This document shows, one piece after another, positions 12,301 to 26,000 of a stretch of DNA of 64,000 nucleotides. The notes under the pieces were generated by a model. That model did no database searches, had not been told where the DNA came from, and saw nothing but the letters and a program-made list of their open reading frames with translations. A program made the position numbers and the translations under genes. Location: positions 1 to 64,000 of the forward strand of contig JAZGTN010000119.1 in the NCBI GenBank assembly GCA_037783415.1, written 5' to 3'. This stretch comes from Leptasterias polaris (taxonomy: Eukaryota; Echinodermata; Asteroidea; Forcipulatida; Asteriidae). Numbering within the stretch: position 1 is the stretch's first letter; every line of letters begins with the position of its first letter.

Positions 12301-15300
12301 CTTCAGAATCGGACAGTCTTTGGGGTAACCGTTTGTTTTAAAGAGGTCCGAGGTTTTGTTTTTGTCAAGTTCGGAAAGAGTACAAAGATAAAGCATTGAT
12401 AATGCATTAGTACAAAGACTACCAAAGAAATAAAAATACATGTACTAAGATTGGAAACGGCAGGCTGTTATTTCATCAAACAAACATCCCCCCTTCCCCA
12501 ATCGTACAAGTGTTGGAATCTTTAACCATTTACCCCCAAAAGAAAGAAGAAAAAGATATAATGAGCAACAAGTCTTGCCAGGCAAAGAATCTTCTACAAA
12601 ACATTCAACAAAACAAAGACTAATGATCGATAAAATTTTCTTACAAAAAGAATCAAACAGCGATTTACATTCAGATGACATAATGGACAAAAAGAGACAT
12701 TTCCGTTACTGACCAAAGCCCTGCCATCCATTTTATTACACACACCCTAAAACAACCCCCTGACACACACCCTAAGACATCCCCCGGCATACACCCTTAA
12801 TCGTCCCACGACACCCCAACACCGATACACTCATCCCCAGCACAAACCCACAGACATACAGTGAAACAAGAAATCCGGAAACCAACCTGTGAGCCGATAA
12901 CATCTTAGTGATTCGATCCACTCGTTTCTCCTGTCGTTCTTTCTCTTCTGGTGATAATGCCGTTTCCTCTTCGTCATCTTCCTGGATGTAACGCTCTGGG
13001 ATTACAATCTTGGCTGGCATACCAAGCTAACCAAACAGAAAAAAGGGTCAGAGGTCATTAGAAGGTCACATAAATGTTTGATACTTCTAAAACATAATAT
13101 TTACAATTTTTTTCTTATTTAGAATTAGCTGTTGCAAACTGCTCACCAACCAAAAGGACCTATGGTATAAATAAATAAAAAATAATAGAAAAAAAAAAAA
13201 AATGCAAACTTTTTTTAATGGTCTGAAGTTTCAACCCCTAGCAGTCTTTCTTGAGGGCTAAATGACAACACAACACACATGACTTTGCTAGGGTCGAAAC
13301 ATCTGACCATTAAAAGTTGGCGTTACTGTTTTTTCTTTCTATTATTTTTTTAGTTTTAGTGATTAAGGATCAATTACCTTTTTCCATTACATTCGGTTCT
13401 GAACATTACCAGCAGAAATTAACAATCTCATTAAACAGTTTACAAAATGTAATTCAAACCAGGTAATTCAAGAGGCAAAGCAGAGCTACATGTACAAGCA
13501 AATCAACACATTCATGCTTTTGTAGGAAGGGGAACGTCTTCTAGAGGAAGAACAAACCAGTCAGATGCACAGGTTGCCAGCCATAACAAGAAAGGTACAG
13601 TTTGAACAAACCGCTATCACAGAGTATTTCACCGATCAAGAACAACTTGGATACTTCCCGCCCAAACATGCATCCATCAAGCGCTACTTTAAGCAGCATC
13701 ACCACAGGCATTCAAGCATTCTCCTAAAGACAAGCAGAGTATACTGTTCGAAATGTCAAGACCACACCGGCTCTTGTCAGAGACAACACTCCCACAAAAG
13801 AGATTCAATACACGGTTGTACCCGCAAGTTTACTATTTATTTATTTATAGCTACTTCTTATTTTCACACCATGCAAAGCTTCAAACACCACTCATGTTCA
13901 AACTCGTTCAAACATGAATCAACAACAACTTTGATCAGCTGAAGGAAACAACATTCAATACAAACATTCCTTGAACAAAGCAATTTTCTTACGATCTGAA
14001 CAGGTCCGTGACATTCATGTTGTAATTAATGTGCAGCATGAGGAGGAAGTAGCAACCATGTTAATAAAATATCTTTACCTAACAACTGAGAAATTCTGAC
14101 TAGAGCAGTGTTTCCCAAGAAATCGATTTCCATCAACTTCGCTAGAAAATATGAAACTGTGAAATGAATACGGTTTGATTTCCTGTTGGAAGTCAGAATT
14201 GACATCATTGATTTATTTCCGATCGTGTAAAATGTTTTTCAAACATTTTTGAAATAAAAGGAAACACTGCAAATGACATCATTGATTTATTTCCAATCAC
14301 GTAAAATGTTTTTCAAACATTTTTGAAATAGAAGGAAAACACTGTCTAGTACTCTAGGGGTAAGACCCAAGTCCTGATGTAGCCATCTTGAATCGGTTCC
14401 CTTTTTATGAGTACAGTCAACTCTCCTTAAAAAAACCACTGTTATAAAAAGGTTTTGCTCAAATACAGAACAAACTCTGAAGCACTGAATCTCATTTTCA
14501 CTTTGCGTTTTTTCTTTTCTTTTGCTGTCCTCTTATAACAGCATTCCGGTTATAAAGAGGTAATTTGGCCAGTCTCAGCAACCTTGTATCACTGTACTTG
14601 TTATATGGGATTTGAGGCATTGCATGGTGAGGTATCAATGTATATTTGGTTTGCGGTAACACCATGTGTATACCTACTTGCTAGGTAGATTTTGTTCTTT
14701 GAGAACTTGTCTTGCTATTTGAGACCTATTAAGAACTCACTCCGCGGCAGTGTAGTTAATAATGAGAAGTCCCCTCGATCCACATAGCGAAAGTAGTAGT
14801 CCCGGCCGATTTCCTACCTCCCGCCAAGGTAGTAGTTAATAAGCAGGACAGTTCTTTTCAGAACTGAGAAGTCTCCAGAAGTCTGAATAATCTATCCCGC
14901 GGCAGTAGAATAAATAGCAAGACAAGTTCTCAAAGAACAAAATCTACCTAGCAAGTAGATATACACATGGTGCTACCGCAAACCAAATATACAGTGTACT
15001 TGTTTTTAAGGCCGTATCCGAATTGGCGGCTACGGCTACGGCTACGGCTGTTGCTAAGGGTGTTGCTAAGGACGTCCTATACTTCAATGCACGATGACGC
15101 GGAAATCTAGCCGTAGCCGTAGCTGTAGCCGCCAATTCGGACACGGCCTAATACAAACACAGGGAGCAGACTAATTTCCTTCTCTTCTCAATTTTGGTTC
15201 TTACATGTGACTGGACGGGAAACAAACAAGTTGGCTAAATCATGGTTAGGATCAATGCAAGTAGATTCAGGATTGAACCTGTTGTTGTGACGGAACAGAC

Positions 15301-18300
15301 GACGCAAAGAACCACTCTCTGAGTAACCTCCTCTTGGTCTGATAGTAAGTCAGAGGTACATTGGCAAGAACCTCGTAGGACTGAGGAGAGAGGTGGGTAG
15401 AAGAAAGGAGTGGAAGAGGCCGAGGAGGAGCAGGGTTGATACAAAGATGAGAATATGAAGATAAGTTTAGGGTCAAAGGAACGGAAAGGTGGAAATGCGA
15501 AAGGATTGAGTTTGGGGGGTAGAAGGGATTATGAGACATTTGATAGACAAGGTTTGAAAGAAAAAGAATATGAAAAATGAAAGAAGATGTAAGAATCAAA
15601 GTTAAACCTCTTTGGTAACCATAGTAATGACTGATGAGTACGTTACCATAGTAATGACTAATGAGTACGTTACCATAGTAATGATTGATGAGTACGTTAC
15701 CATAGTAATGATTGATGAGTACGCTACCATAGTAATGACTGATGAGTACGTTACCATAGTAATGATTGATGAGTACGTTACCATAGTAATGATTGATGAG
15801 TACGCTACCATAGTAATGACTGATGAGTACCATTCTTGATCATCGATAATCAAAAATCATCAAACTTGACAAGTTCTTTTATACACAAGACAGCCTCTTA
15901 GATACATTCCTTCACTTTACAACTCATCATTCACAACTATCAAAATAAAAGTCAAAATCTAGTTCTGATTAATTGTTTGAACCTACCAGTCCTCCTCCAG
16001 TGGATTCATCTACTTCTACAGATTTGTAGTCACCACGTACGACGTCAGATGGTGCTGGTTGGGATGGTTCTGCCATAGTGGAGTCTTCATAATCATTATC
16101 AGATACTGTCATAGCTTTCTGAAACTCATGAATAGCAATGTCATCCTGTACACCCTGGAGAAAAACAAACAAACACCGGAACCATATTTAGACAATTTGC
16201 ATTTCTGGACATCCACAATAGAATTAATAAGGTTTTGGGATTTTATTATCATTCGGTCAACTGTGGATTGTTTCATCTACTATCACAACAAGACAGGTCA
16301 ACTGTGGATTGTTTCATCTACTATCACAACAAGACAGGTCAACTGTGGATTGTTTCATCTACTATCACAACAAGACAGGTCAACTGTGGATTGTTTCATC
16401 TACTATCACAAGACAGGTCAACTGTGGATTGTTTCATCTTCTATCACAACAAGACAGGTCAACTGTGGATTGTTTCATCTACTATCACAACAAGACAGGT
16501 CAACTGTGGATTGTTTCATCTACTATCACAAGACAGGTCAACTGTGGATTGTTTCATCTACTATCACAACAAGACAGGTCAACTGTGGATTGTTTCATCT
16601 ACTATCACAACAAGACAGGTCAACTGTGGATTGTTTCATCTACTATCACAACAAGACAGGTCAACTGTGGATTGTTTCATCTACTATCACAACAAGACAG
16701 GTCAACTGTGGATTGTTTCATCTACTATCACAACAAGACAGGTCAACTGTGGATTGTTTCTTCTGTCACAACAAGGCGGTCAACTGTGGATTGTTTCATC
16801 TACTATCACAACAAGACAGGTCAACTGTGGATTGTTTCATCTACTATCACAACAAGACAGGTCAACTGTGGATTGTTTCTTCTGTCACAAAAAGACAGGT
16901 CAACTGTGGATTGTTTCTTCTGTCACAACAAGGCGGTCAACTGTGGATTGTTTCATCTACTATCACAACAAGACAGGTCAATTGTGGATTGTTTCTCTTT
17001 CCACAAGACAGGTTTTTTCTTTTACTATCACAAAAAGACCAGATTAGGATTGATCTTGAATGACTCGAAAAAAGACCAATCAAATTAGAAAAGCTCATAA
17101 CTTTAAACCTCTCCACTGAGACAAAGACTCCACTTTCAAATTTGACACAATGACTTTATCGACATGAAGACCTGTTCACCTAACAATTTCCTTGACCTTT
17201 ACATCAAATAATTAAAAAAAAATTTCAAAAAGCAACAAGTTGCAAATCTACGCCTGGTAAGAAAACTTTCCTTGTGTTAAAAAAAATATACATAAAAATA
17301 TATAAATATATTGATTTCAAACAAGAAAAAACCAAATCAAAAACAAATCAAAAACCCCAACAATATTGCAGAGGCAATCATTACATTTTTGAGAATTAGT
17401 AAGTTTAAAAATGACATTATTTAAGGTTCACTTCTTTATCTAAAAATAAAATAATAATTATTCCTGCGAAACATCCCTGACAAAAAACATGAACTTATTC
17501 TTGTTGCTATGTTTCAATTGGCGTATGTTCTACTATTTTATTGTTATGCCTACCTGGGTCACAGGTCACAGCCTATATCTTTCCCTTGTCTACAGCATCT
17601 TCCTCAGACCTTATGAATATTTATATTTTAGCAGAATGCTTACTCCTGATTGGTTAATATAACTATAAAGGCAACCAATTGCATCCAACATTCCCAACTT
17701 TTTGTGCGCATATTTTAACAGTGCTGTTATTGAACATAATCTTAGTTCACAGCTCTTTTTTAAGTCTGAAAAAAAAAAAATCTACTTTTGAAAACAGCGC
17801 TGCAAAAAGACTTTACTACAGAAAAGTTGTCTCTGAAAGAAAATTTCAATCAAAATTTTGCAGCTGGTAAAGAGGATTTAGAAATGCATGCTTTGAAAAA
17901 ACAAAATTAGCGCTGCAGCCAAGCTTCAATGAAATCAACAAAATTAGCGCTGCAGCCAAGCTTCAATGCAATCAATTAATTTAAACTTTGTAATACAAGA
18001 GTTTGCATAACTTGCTTTGCTATCAGCAAGTGCTCCTACACACCAAGTGGAAAGTTTTAAAAATGCTCCGTTTCAAAATCTTATTAAGAAACAGTTTGGC
18101 AGCAAGAGTGAAACTTTACAATCTAAAAGAGAAAGATTTGTCTATCTTTCAAGATTTTACAAACTATCTGTCCATATCTCCTTCAGTGTGTATTTGTTGT
18201 TTGGACTTTATTCCACCTACAGGTATGTCAACAATTTCTCTCATTGTTAAACTATGCTATTCCTCCATGCTTATTTTAAGTGACAATGTGAATCATGCAG

Positions 18301-21300
18301 TGGGAGTCACTTCGCATTGCTGGTGGTCTAAAACTGCTCTGATTCTGATACAGTTGTGAACTCAGTGTGAGGCGGAATGTAATCAAATGACTTGTCTGTG
18401 ATTCAAAAAAGGTAATTCAAGACGTCCTTGATCATACAAGAAAGGATTTTGTTGCGGCAAGTTGATACTAAACACCTTAAAGCTTTCATAAGAGTATTCA
18501 TCCTCCAGCTGATCTGAGAGCTACTAATGCACAATATTTCCTATTAGCCAATATTATTATTTTTTTTTCCTGACCGTGGTTTATAAAAAATTGTTGAAAC
18601 TTTCAAATCTAACTAAGCAAGATTGACTTAACAGAAACCTACAGATTCCTGACTTTGGTATATAAGTTGTAACCTTCAAATTAACTAAGCAAGATTAAAT
18701 TAACGGAAACCCAAAGATTCCTTACTTTGGTATATGTGTTGAAACTTTCAAAATTAACTACAGATTCCTGACTTTGGTATATAAGTTGTAACCTTCAAAT
18801 TAACTAAGCAAGATTAACTTAACGGAAACCTAAAGATTCCTGAATTTGGTATTAAAGTTGAAACTTTCAAATCTAACTAAGCAAGATTGACTGAACAGTA
18901 ACCAACAGATTCCTGACCTTGGTTCATAAGTTGACACTTTCAAATTAACTAAGCAAGATTAAACTTAACTGAAACCCAAAGGTTCCTGACTTTGGTATAT
19001 AAGTTGAAACTTTCAAATTTAACTAAGCAAGATTAGCTTAACAGAAACCTACAGATTCCTGACTTTGGTATTTAAGTTGAAACTTATAAATTTAACTAAG
19101 CAAGATTGCTGAACAAGAACCCAAAGATTCCTGACCTTGGTATATATAGTTGAAACCTTCAAATTAACTAAGCAAGATTAACTTATTGAAACCAAGTTGA
19201 AACCTTCAAATTAACTAAGCAAGATTAACTTAACGAGACCAAGTTGTAACTTTCAAATTTATCTAGGCAAGATTGACCGAACAGAAACCCACAGATTCCT
19301 GACCTTGGTTCAAAAGTTGAAACTTTCAAATCTAACTAAGCAAGTTTGACCTTCCTGACAAACCGATTAATCCAAAAGCCACGACCTCTTCAGACCACAA
19401 CAAGTTTTCTCAACTCCTTTAAGAATTCACATTGAGCAAACCTTATATAGAAATAATATGAATTGGGACTTCTTTAAAATGAAGTTTTCTTAGAACTTGT
19501 ACTTAAAGTCAAATGCATCATATTTTGTGTTTATTCTTGAAACTTTCCAGAAAGCATCAACAGAAAGAAAGCATCAACAGAAAGAAAGCATCAACAGAAA
19601 CAAACATTTTAAGGAACATATCCGACATTCAAACTGATACAAACTTCTGCGCATGTTGACCGGTTGGCTTCAATAAACCTGGCCCAATTTCATGGCTCTG
19701 CTTACCGCCGAATTCTTCGCTCACGATCACCATTCTCCGCTTACAAGGCAAGAGCCGAATTTCTGTGCTAGCTGTGTAAGCGTAGAATGCCTAGTAAGGT
19801 GGACTACGCAAGCGCACAAGCAAAAATTCCCTGCTTTACGCTTGACGTAAGCACAAAATTCCCTGTTTCCGTAAGCGCTGATTATTTGATAACGGTAAGC
19901 AGAGCCAGGAAATTGGGCCCAGTTTCTTCTTGTGAACACATAATATTTTAATTGATGCTGTGTACTGTAAAGATTTGATGTTTGGGTTTTAGTTTTGTGT
20001 TAATAGCAGAGATATTTCAAATTTTAAGTTTGATTAAACAACGGTAAATAAAATTAGTTCTTCAAAAAAATAAATGTTGCTGGTATCTTCCATTTTTGTT
20101 GTTGTTCTTACACTGTTCAAATAACCAACAAAGAATAAAAAAAAAAACTAGACATAATTTTTTGTTGAAAATTAAAACCTTGCCTTTAAAGGACTAAAAG
20201 AAAAAGAGAATTTTTTTTTATAAGTTTTGGAAAAAAAGAAACGCTCTTTTCAATTTTTCTGTCCTCAACCCACAATTATACAAAATTTACCCAGTCAGTT
20301 TCCCTTGTGGTTTATTATTTGATACTAATTATTTCTCTGAACTTGCTTATACAAAAAAAAAAAAAAATTAATAATAATAATAATATATATAAAAAAAATA
20401 AAAAATAATTAACAAAACCAACTCTTCATTTGAAGATAAAATTTATAATGTTTATAATGGAAGATACCAATGCAAAATAGGGGTGATAGCATTAGTTGTG
20501 CATTTCAGATGGGTCAATGGTTAATAAGTTACTAGCATGCAATGTCCCATGCCTTAAATGGTCCAGAATGCGGTCCCAGCGGGTTACCACTGAACGTATG
20601 CCTCCTTTCCCGCTGCTGTTGCTGTTTACTGTTAGTGCCACGGTTACCACTGTTAGTCAGGTCAGAGGTCAATCGAGGTCGATAAACTGGGAGAGTTTGT
20701 GGTGACTGGTTAGTGAAGCGGCCAGGCAAGGTCTGGGATCGTGCAGAACGGATATGTCGAAGGGAAGGACTCCGTGATTTGGGCTGAGGAAAAAAAGGGT
20801 ATCGAGCAAAGCATGGGAAGGAAAAAACAAATGAAAAGGAAACAAAAAGAAGACGATATTAATGATATTAACAGGACTTGATCAAAATAAAAGCCACATT
20901 TAATATCAACACTAAAGCAAAACATAATGGGGTTATGTGAAAACCGTCTGAGCCGTCCAAAGGAATACAACGATGATCATCTTCACCATGCAAAACTAAA
21001 AAAATTGCTTTCATTAATGATGATAGAAATTATAAAACCTTTCAAGAAAGAGAATGACTAATAAAAAATACAACTCAATTGTGCAGCACTGTTAAATCTT
21101 GTCAGATTTTTTGATTGGAAAAGCTCAAAGTGAAGAAAAAAATAAAAAATAAATAAAGCATAACAAAAAGTGAGCAACATGAACAATTGCAACAGCAAAT
21201 GATGGTGACCGTACACTTCAACAAACAACACTCTTTGTTACAGTCTGTGAGCAATTAACAATAAATTCATTATAGATGTGAGGTGGTGAATCATGCAGCA

Positions 21301-23031
21301 TGGAAAGGATTTGGTAATCAAAATATAGAATATTAACTCTTAGTGTCAAGATCGTACATGTACGATCTATTTTATGTATTCCGAAAGCGCCATTTTGTAC
21401 ATGTTCGATCTATTTTATTTTACTCAGAAAGTGTAATCAATCGTACATGTACGACCCATTATGAACATGTTATCCCAAAAGGGCAGTATCACTCAAGAAA
21501 TACAATAGACCCTTCCCACAAAATATGTAAATTGCACATCGCACATGCGCACTAACATTTTGGTTGGCAAAATGATGGAACAACGCGCCTGTTTGTATAA
21601 TGGTGGTGTGACGCAGACGCGTTTGTGCGTCTATTAGTGCACATCTCTATGGCGTTTGCCAACCAATAGTGTCTGTATGCATGCGTGAATGTAATTAGCA
21701 TATTTCATGGGAAGGGTCTATTGACTTTGGGATGTATCAAAAAACGAAAAAAAGCTGGGTATTTCAGGTTCAAAATGAAATATAAAAAACAGCGGGCACT
21801 GTTAAAGTTAAAGCTACTGAAATCTATCAGCTAAAATTCCGAGTTTTTCACCAGTTTGAAGCAAAGGTATGAAATCTTCTTATCTAGCATGCAACCCTTC
21901 CTTCTGACTAAAAATGAGCAGAGGCAAAACAAATTAGGGAGTCTGATAATGATAGTTTTTCTCAAGATTGATTTGAAAAGGGAAAGCAAGGTTTTTGGAT
22001 TTTGAAATTTATCTGCTGAAAGTCTGCACAAGAACTACTCTTTTCTTTGCACAGCTTTCTTTGTAACATTTTCTGAATGTGGGAAAAGTTCTCATTACGG
22101 GAAAGCTCCATTAAAGAATTTCCAAGTGTGGCCACACAAACTCGGAAGTATACATCCTTTTCACAGAGTGAGTGTGTTTACATTGAATTATTTGGGCCTG
22201 GGGCAGTCAGCAGCACTACTGGTTTGTGCATGATCCAATTAACTCCACTGTTTGGAAAAGGAATTACATGGAGATAACAGGTGTGAGTTGCCAGACAAAA
22301 AGGATGCGTATTTCCAGCTTCTTTCTTTAAAGGAGCTTTCCCATAATGTGAAAGTCTGCACATGAACTACTCTTTTCTTTGCATGTATTTCTTTGTAAAT
22401 TTTTCTTAACGTGTGAAATTTCTGGACATGAACTTCTCTTTTCTTTGCATGTATTTCTTTGTAAACTTTTCTTAACGTGGGAAAAGTTCTGTCAAAAGTT
22501 CTGTCAAATGGTTGTTGAGAAAATTATTTACATTTCACATGATTGAAGAGAACTCTAGATAACATGTCGAGTTGTAGTATCTGTAACAACCCATGTCTGA
22601 TTAGCAATGGGAGACTTTAGAACGCTAGCTGGCAGCAGACTTACCAGGTAAACTTCCACTGTTTACGTAGTTCTGAGCATGCGCACATTACAGAGAACAG
22701 TGGATTTACCTGGTAAGTCTGCTGCCACCTAGCATCCCAAAAGTCCCCCATTAGGATGATGGTAGCGTTGAACTGTTCTCTCTACAATGACTTCTACAAG
22801 AATTTAGGATTAGTATTGAAAGCACAGAACACTGCCAACCGCATGCCAGACACACCTGAAGCCTTTTACCTACAATATAAAACCACTTGTCAATGGTCAA
22901 TGCTGAATGTTTTCAATCATAACTGTAGATGCAGAGGTACTACCCCAATAGACCCCTTGCATTGCCAAAAACCAAAAAGTTGAAGAAAAAAAAACCCCAA
23001 AAACCACCCCAACCCCCTCAAAAAAAGTATA

Positions 23032-23083
<52 letters not shown>

Positions 23084-26000
23084 CACACACCAGCCAACGA
23101 GAGGTCTTCCATTGACCTCAATGAGGGCGCTATTTGAACTTGTGACATCGCAGCAAGGGGTTTATTGCCTCTTCAATACCAAATATTCAATTTTGTATTT
23201 TCCAAGTCTTTTTTAAGGAATCTAACTTGTGGCAAGGTGAATATTTTGATCAACAATTCTCAAAGTACTTATAAAACTTTCTTTCAATAAAAACTTCAGC
23301 GTGTGGAGTTCAACCACTGCATCCGCCTGCAAACAATTTTGCAGACTTTCTTTTTTGACAAGAGGTCTTGTATCTAGACTACATTCTGCATTCTATGACT
23401 GAGCATCTTTAAGCAACACAGCAACCAGATCAGTACCTGTGATCCCTCGCTCACTCTCAAGCTTTTTTTCTTGGATTTGAGGACGGGTTCCGCCTCGGTG
23501 TCGGAGAAGGCGCCATGATTGGAATCAGTGTTGGTGTTCTTGTTGGGTGACCCCGGCATGAGTCGATCCTACGAAAATCGGTTTGCCATTGGTTTAAAAT
23601 CTTAAACTATAGACCATGTGACCTTTGTTTACAGAGTAGTGACCTTGTACATTCTAATGCAATTCCTGACGGGCAAGATACTAGTACACAGGCCATATGG
23701 GAAAATTTACATTTTGTGTCATAATTTTCACATAAATTCAAGAGCTACAAAAGCAACAGCTGTACAACTTTTGAGATGTCCCCCCTTTCTTCATATCAAA
23801 AGTTGAGAAAAATCAGACAGTGCAATCTCCAAAAAACATAACATTGATTGTATTCTTCCATTGAGCTGTGACAAACTGTGCCTGCAGGAAGTCCAGGCTC
23901 TGTCTCTCTTTTGTAAACATGTGACATCACAGGTCACATGGTCTATACTTAACATTTAAAAAAGTTATCGATAGTTATAAACATCTTGAGTTGTCTTTCG
24001 AACTCAATAAGGTCAAAAGGAGTTGAAGTTTGTGGTGTTTGAAGCTTTGCATGGTGTGAAAAACAAGAAATAACTATAAATAGTAAACAAGAAATAACGT
24101 AAACTTGCGGGTACAACCATGTGTAAATCTCTCATGGGAGGAGGAGTGTTGGCTCTGAAAACAACCGGTGTGGTCTGGACGTTTCGAACAGTAGACTCTG
24201 CTCGTCTTGAGTTGAAGTTTGTTCATTTACCCGGAAATTGTGACAAATGTTGGGACTAGAATGGGCTTTCTGTAAGTCTTCATAACATTTCTGAAATAAT
24301 TTGTTGATGTTATTCTTTGATACCGCTTGACTTTAACCAAGATAAGAAGTGCTTCGTGGTCACTATTAGTCATCCTCATTGACCACTTAAACCAGACAGA
24401 TCAATTAACTCTGCATCTTTTCTTGAAGGGTGTAATTAAAAAAGGAATACAGAACAGTTTAGTTATAATGTTTAGTTTACCTAATCCACATGAATGTATT
24501 CAATTAATCAGAACTGTTAATTTATATTAATCATGAAAATAAACTTGCTCAGAACTCCTCCAAATGTTTCCTTGTTTTAAACTCTGTGAGAAAGTTTAAA
24601 CGATGAAATAAATTTGCTTCGAACTCCTCCCAATGTTTCCTTGTTTTAAACTCTGTGAGAAAGTCCAAACGATGAAATAAATTTGCTTCGAACTCCTCCC
24701 AATGTTTCCTTGTTTTAAACTCTGTGAGAAAGTCCAAACGATGAAATAAATTTGCTTCGAACTCCTCCCAATGTTTCCTTGTTTTAAACTCTGTGAGAAA
24801 GTCCAAACGATGAAATAAATTTGCTTCGAACTCCTCCCAATGTTTCCTTGTTTTAAACTCTGTGAGAAAGTCCAAACGATGAAATAAATTTGCTTCGAAC
24901 TCCTCCCAATGTTTCCTTGTTTTAAACTCTGTGAGAAAGTCCAAACGATGAAATAAATTTGCTTCGAACTCCTCCCAATGTTTCCTTGTTTTAAACTCTG
25001 TGAGAAAGTCCAAACGATGAAATAAATTTGCTTCGAACTCCTCCCAATGTTTCCTTGTTTTAAACTCTGTGAGAAAGTCCAAACGATGAAATAAATTTGC
25101 TTCGAACTCCTCCCAATGTTTCCTTGTTTTAAACTCTGTGAGAAAGTTCAAACGATGAAATAAATTTGCTTCGAACTCCTCCCAATGTTTCCTTGTTTTA
25201 AACTCTGTGAGAAAGTTCAAACGATGAAATAAATTTGCTTCGAACTCCTCCCAATGTTTCCTTGTTTTAAACTCTGTGAGAAAGTCCAAACGATGAAATA
25301 AATTTGCTTCGAACTCCTCCCAATGTTTCCTTGTTTTAAACTCTGTGAGAAAGTCCAAACGATGAAATAAATTTGCTTCGAACTCCTCCCAATGTTTCCT
25401 TGTTTTAAACTCTGTGAGAAAGTTCAAACGATGAAATAAATTTGCTTCGAACTTCTCCCAATGTTTCCTTGTTTTAAACTCTGTGAGAAAATTCAAACGA
25501 TGCAGTGCACTTCTCTTGTTTCTTTTTAACCAGACATTTATTGTAAGAAATTAAAAAAAGCTTGAGTTTAATTACCATTGCGGAGAGTTTCCGGTCATCG
25601 CCGTCAGGTGTTAGCCCTTTACGATCAGGGACTGATCGACTCCGACGCATCGGTGACCCCGGGATGACCTCACCGGTACGACTGATGGTGTGATCTGAAA
25701 AGAAAAAGATATATGAAATGATCATCACTGATTTTATATGAAATTTTGATTAAAAGTTATCGAAAGTCAGGAATGAACCATGAAACATTCCCATAAAAAA
25801 TGTAAAGACCAATTTTTCTTTGGAACTCTCTTTCACATCACATCAAAACTGCAAGAACTCAAATTGTATTGAAATCGCTACGTAAAAGTTACCTTTTGTT
25901 TAATTGCCTGTATGCGTGTTTATCTGCCTTAATTGTTGTAAAGCGCATCGAGACTTTTGAGTGATGCGCTATATAAGTACTGTGTTATTATTATTATTAT

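Noticed and set aside
15602..15853. Repeated ORFs on both strands (VTIVM, SSIIT)
   Set aside because: Product of the 27-bp minisatellite.
16059..17088. Plus-strand ORFs of 259-334 codons
   Set aside because: The same peptide repeats in all three frames because of the 41-bp tandem unit; this is the antisense of the intron.
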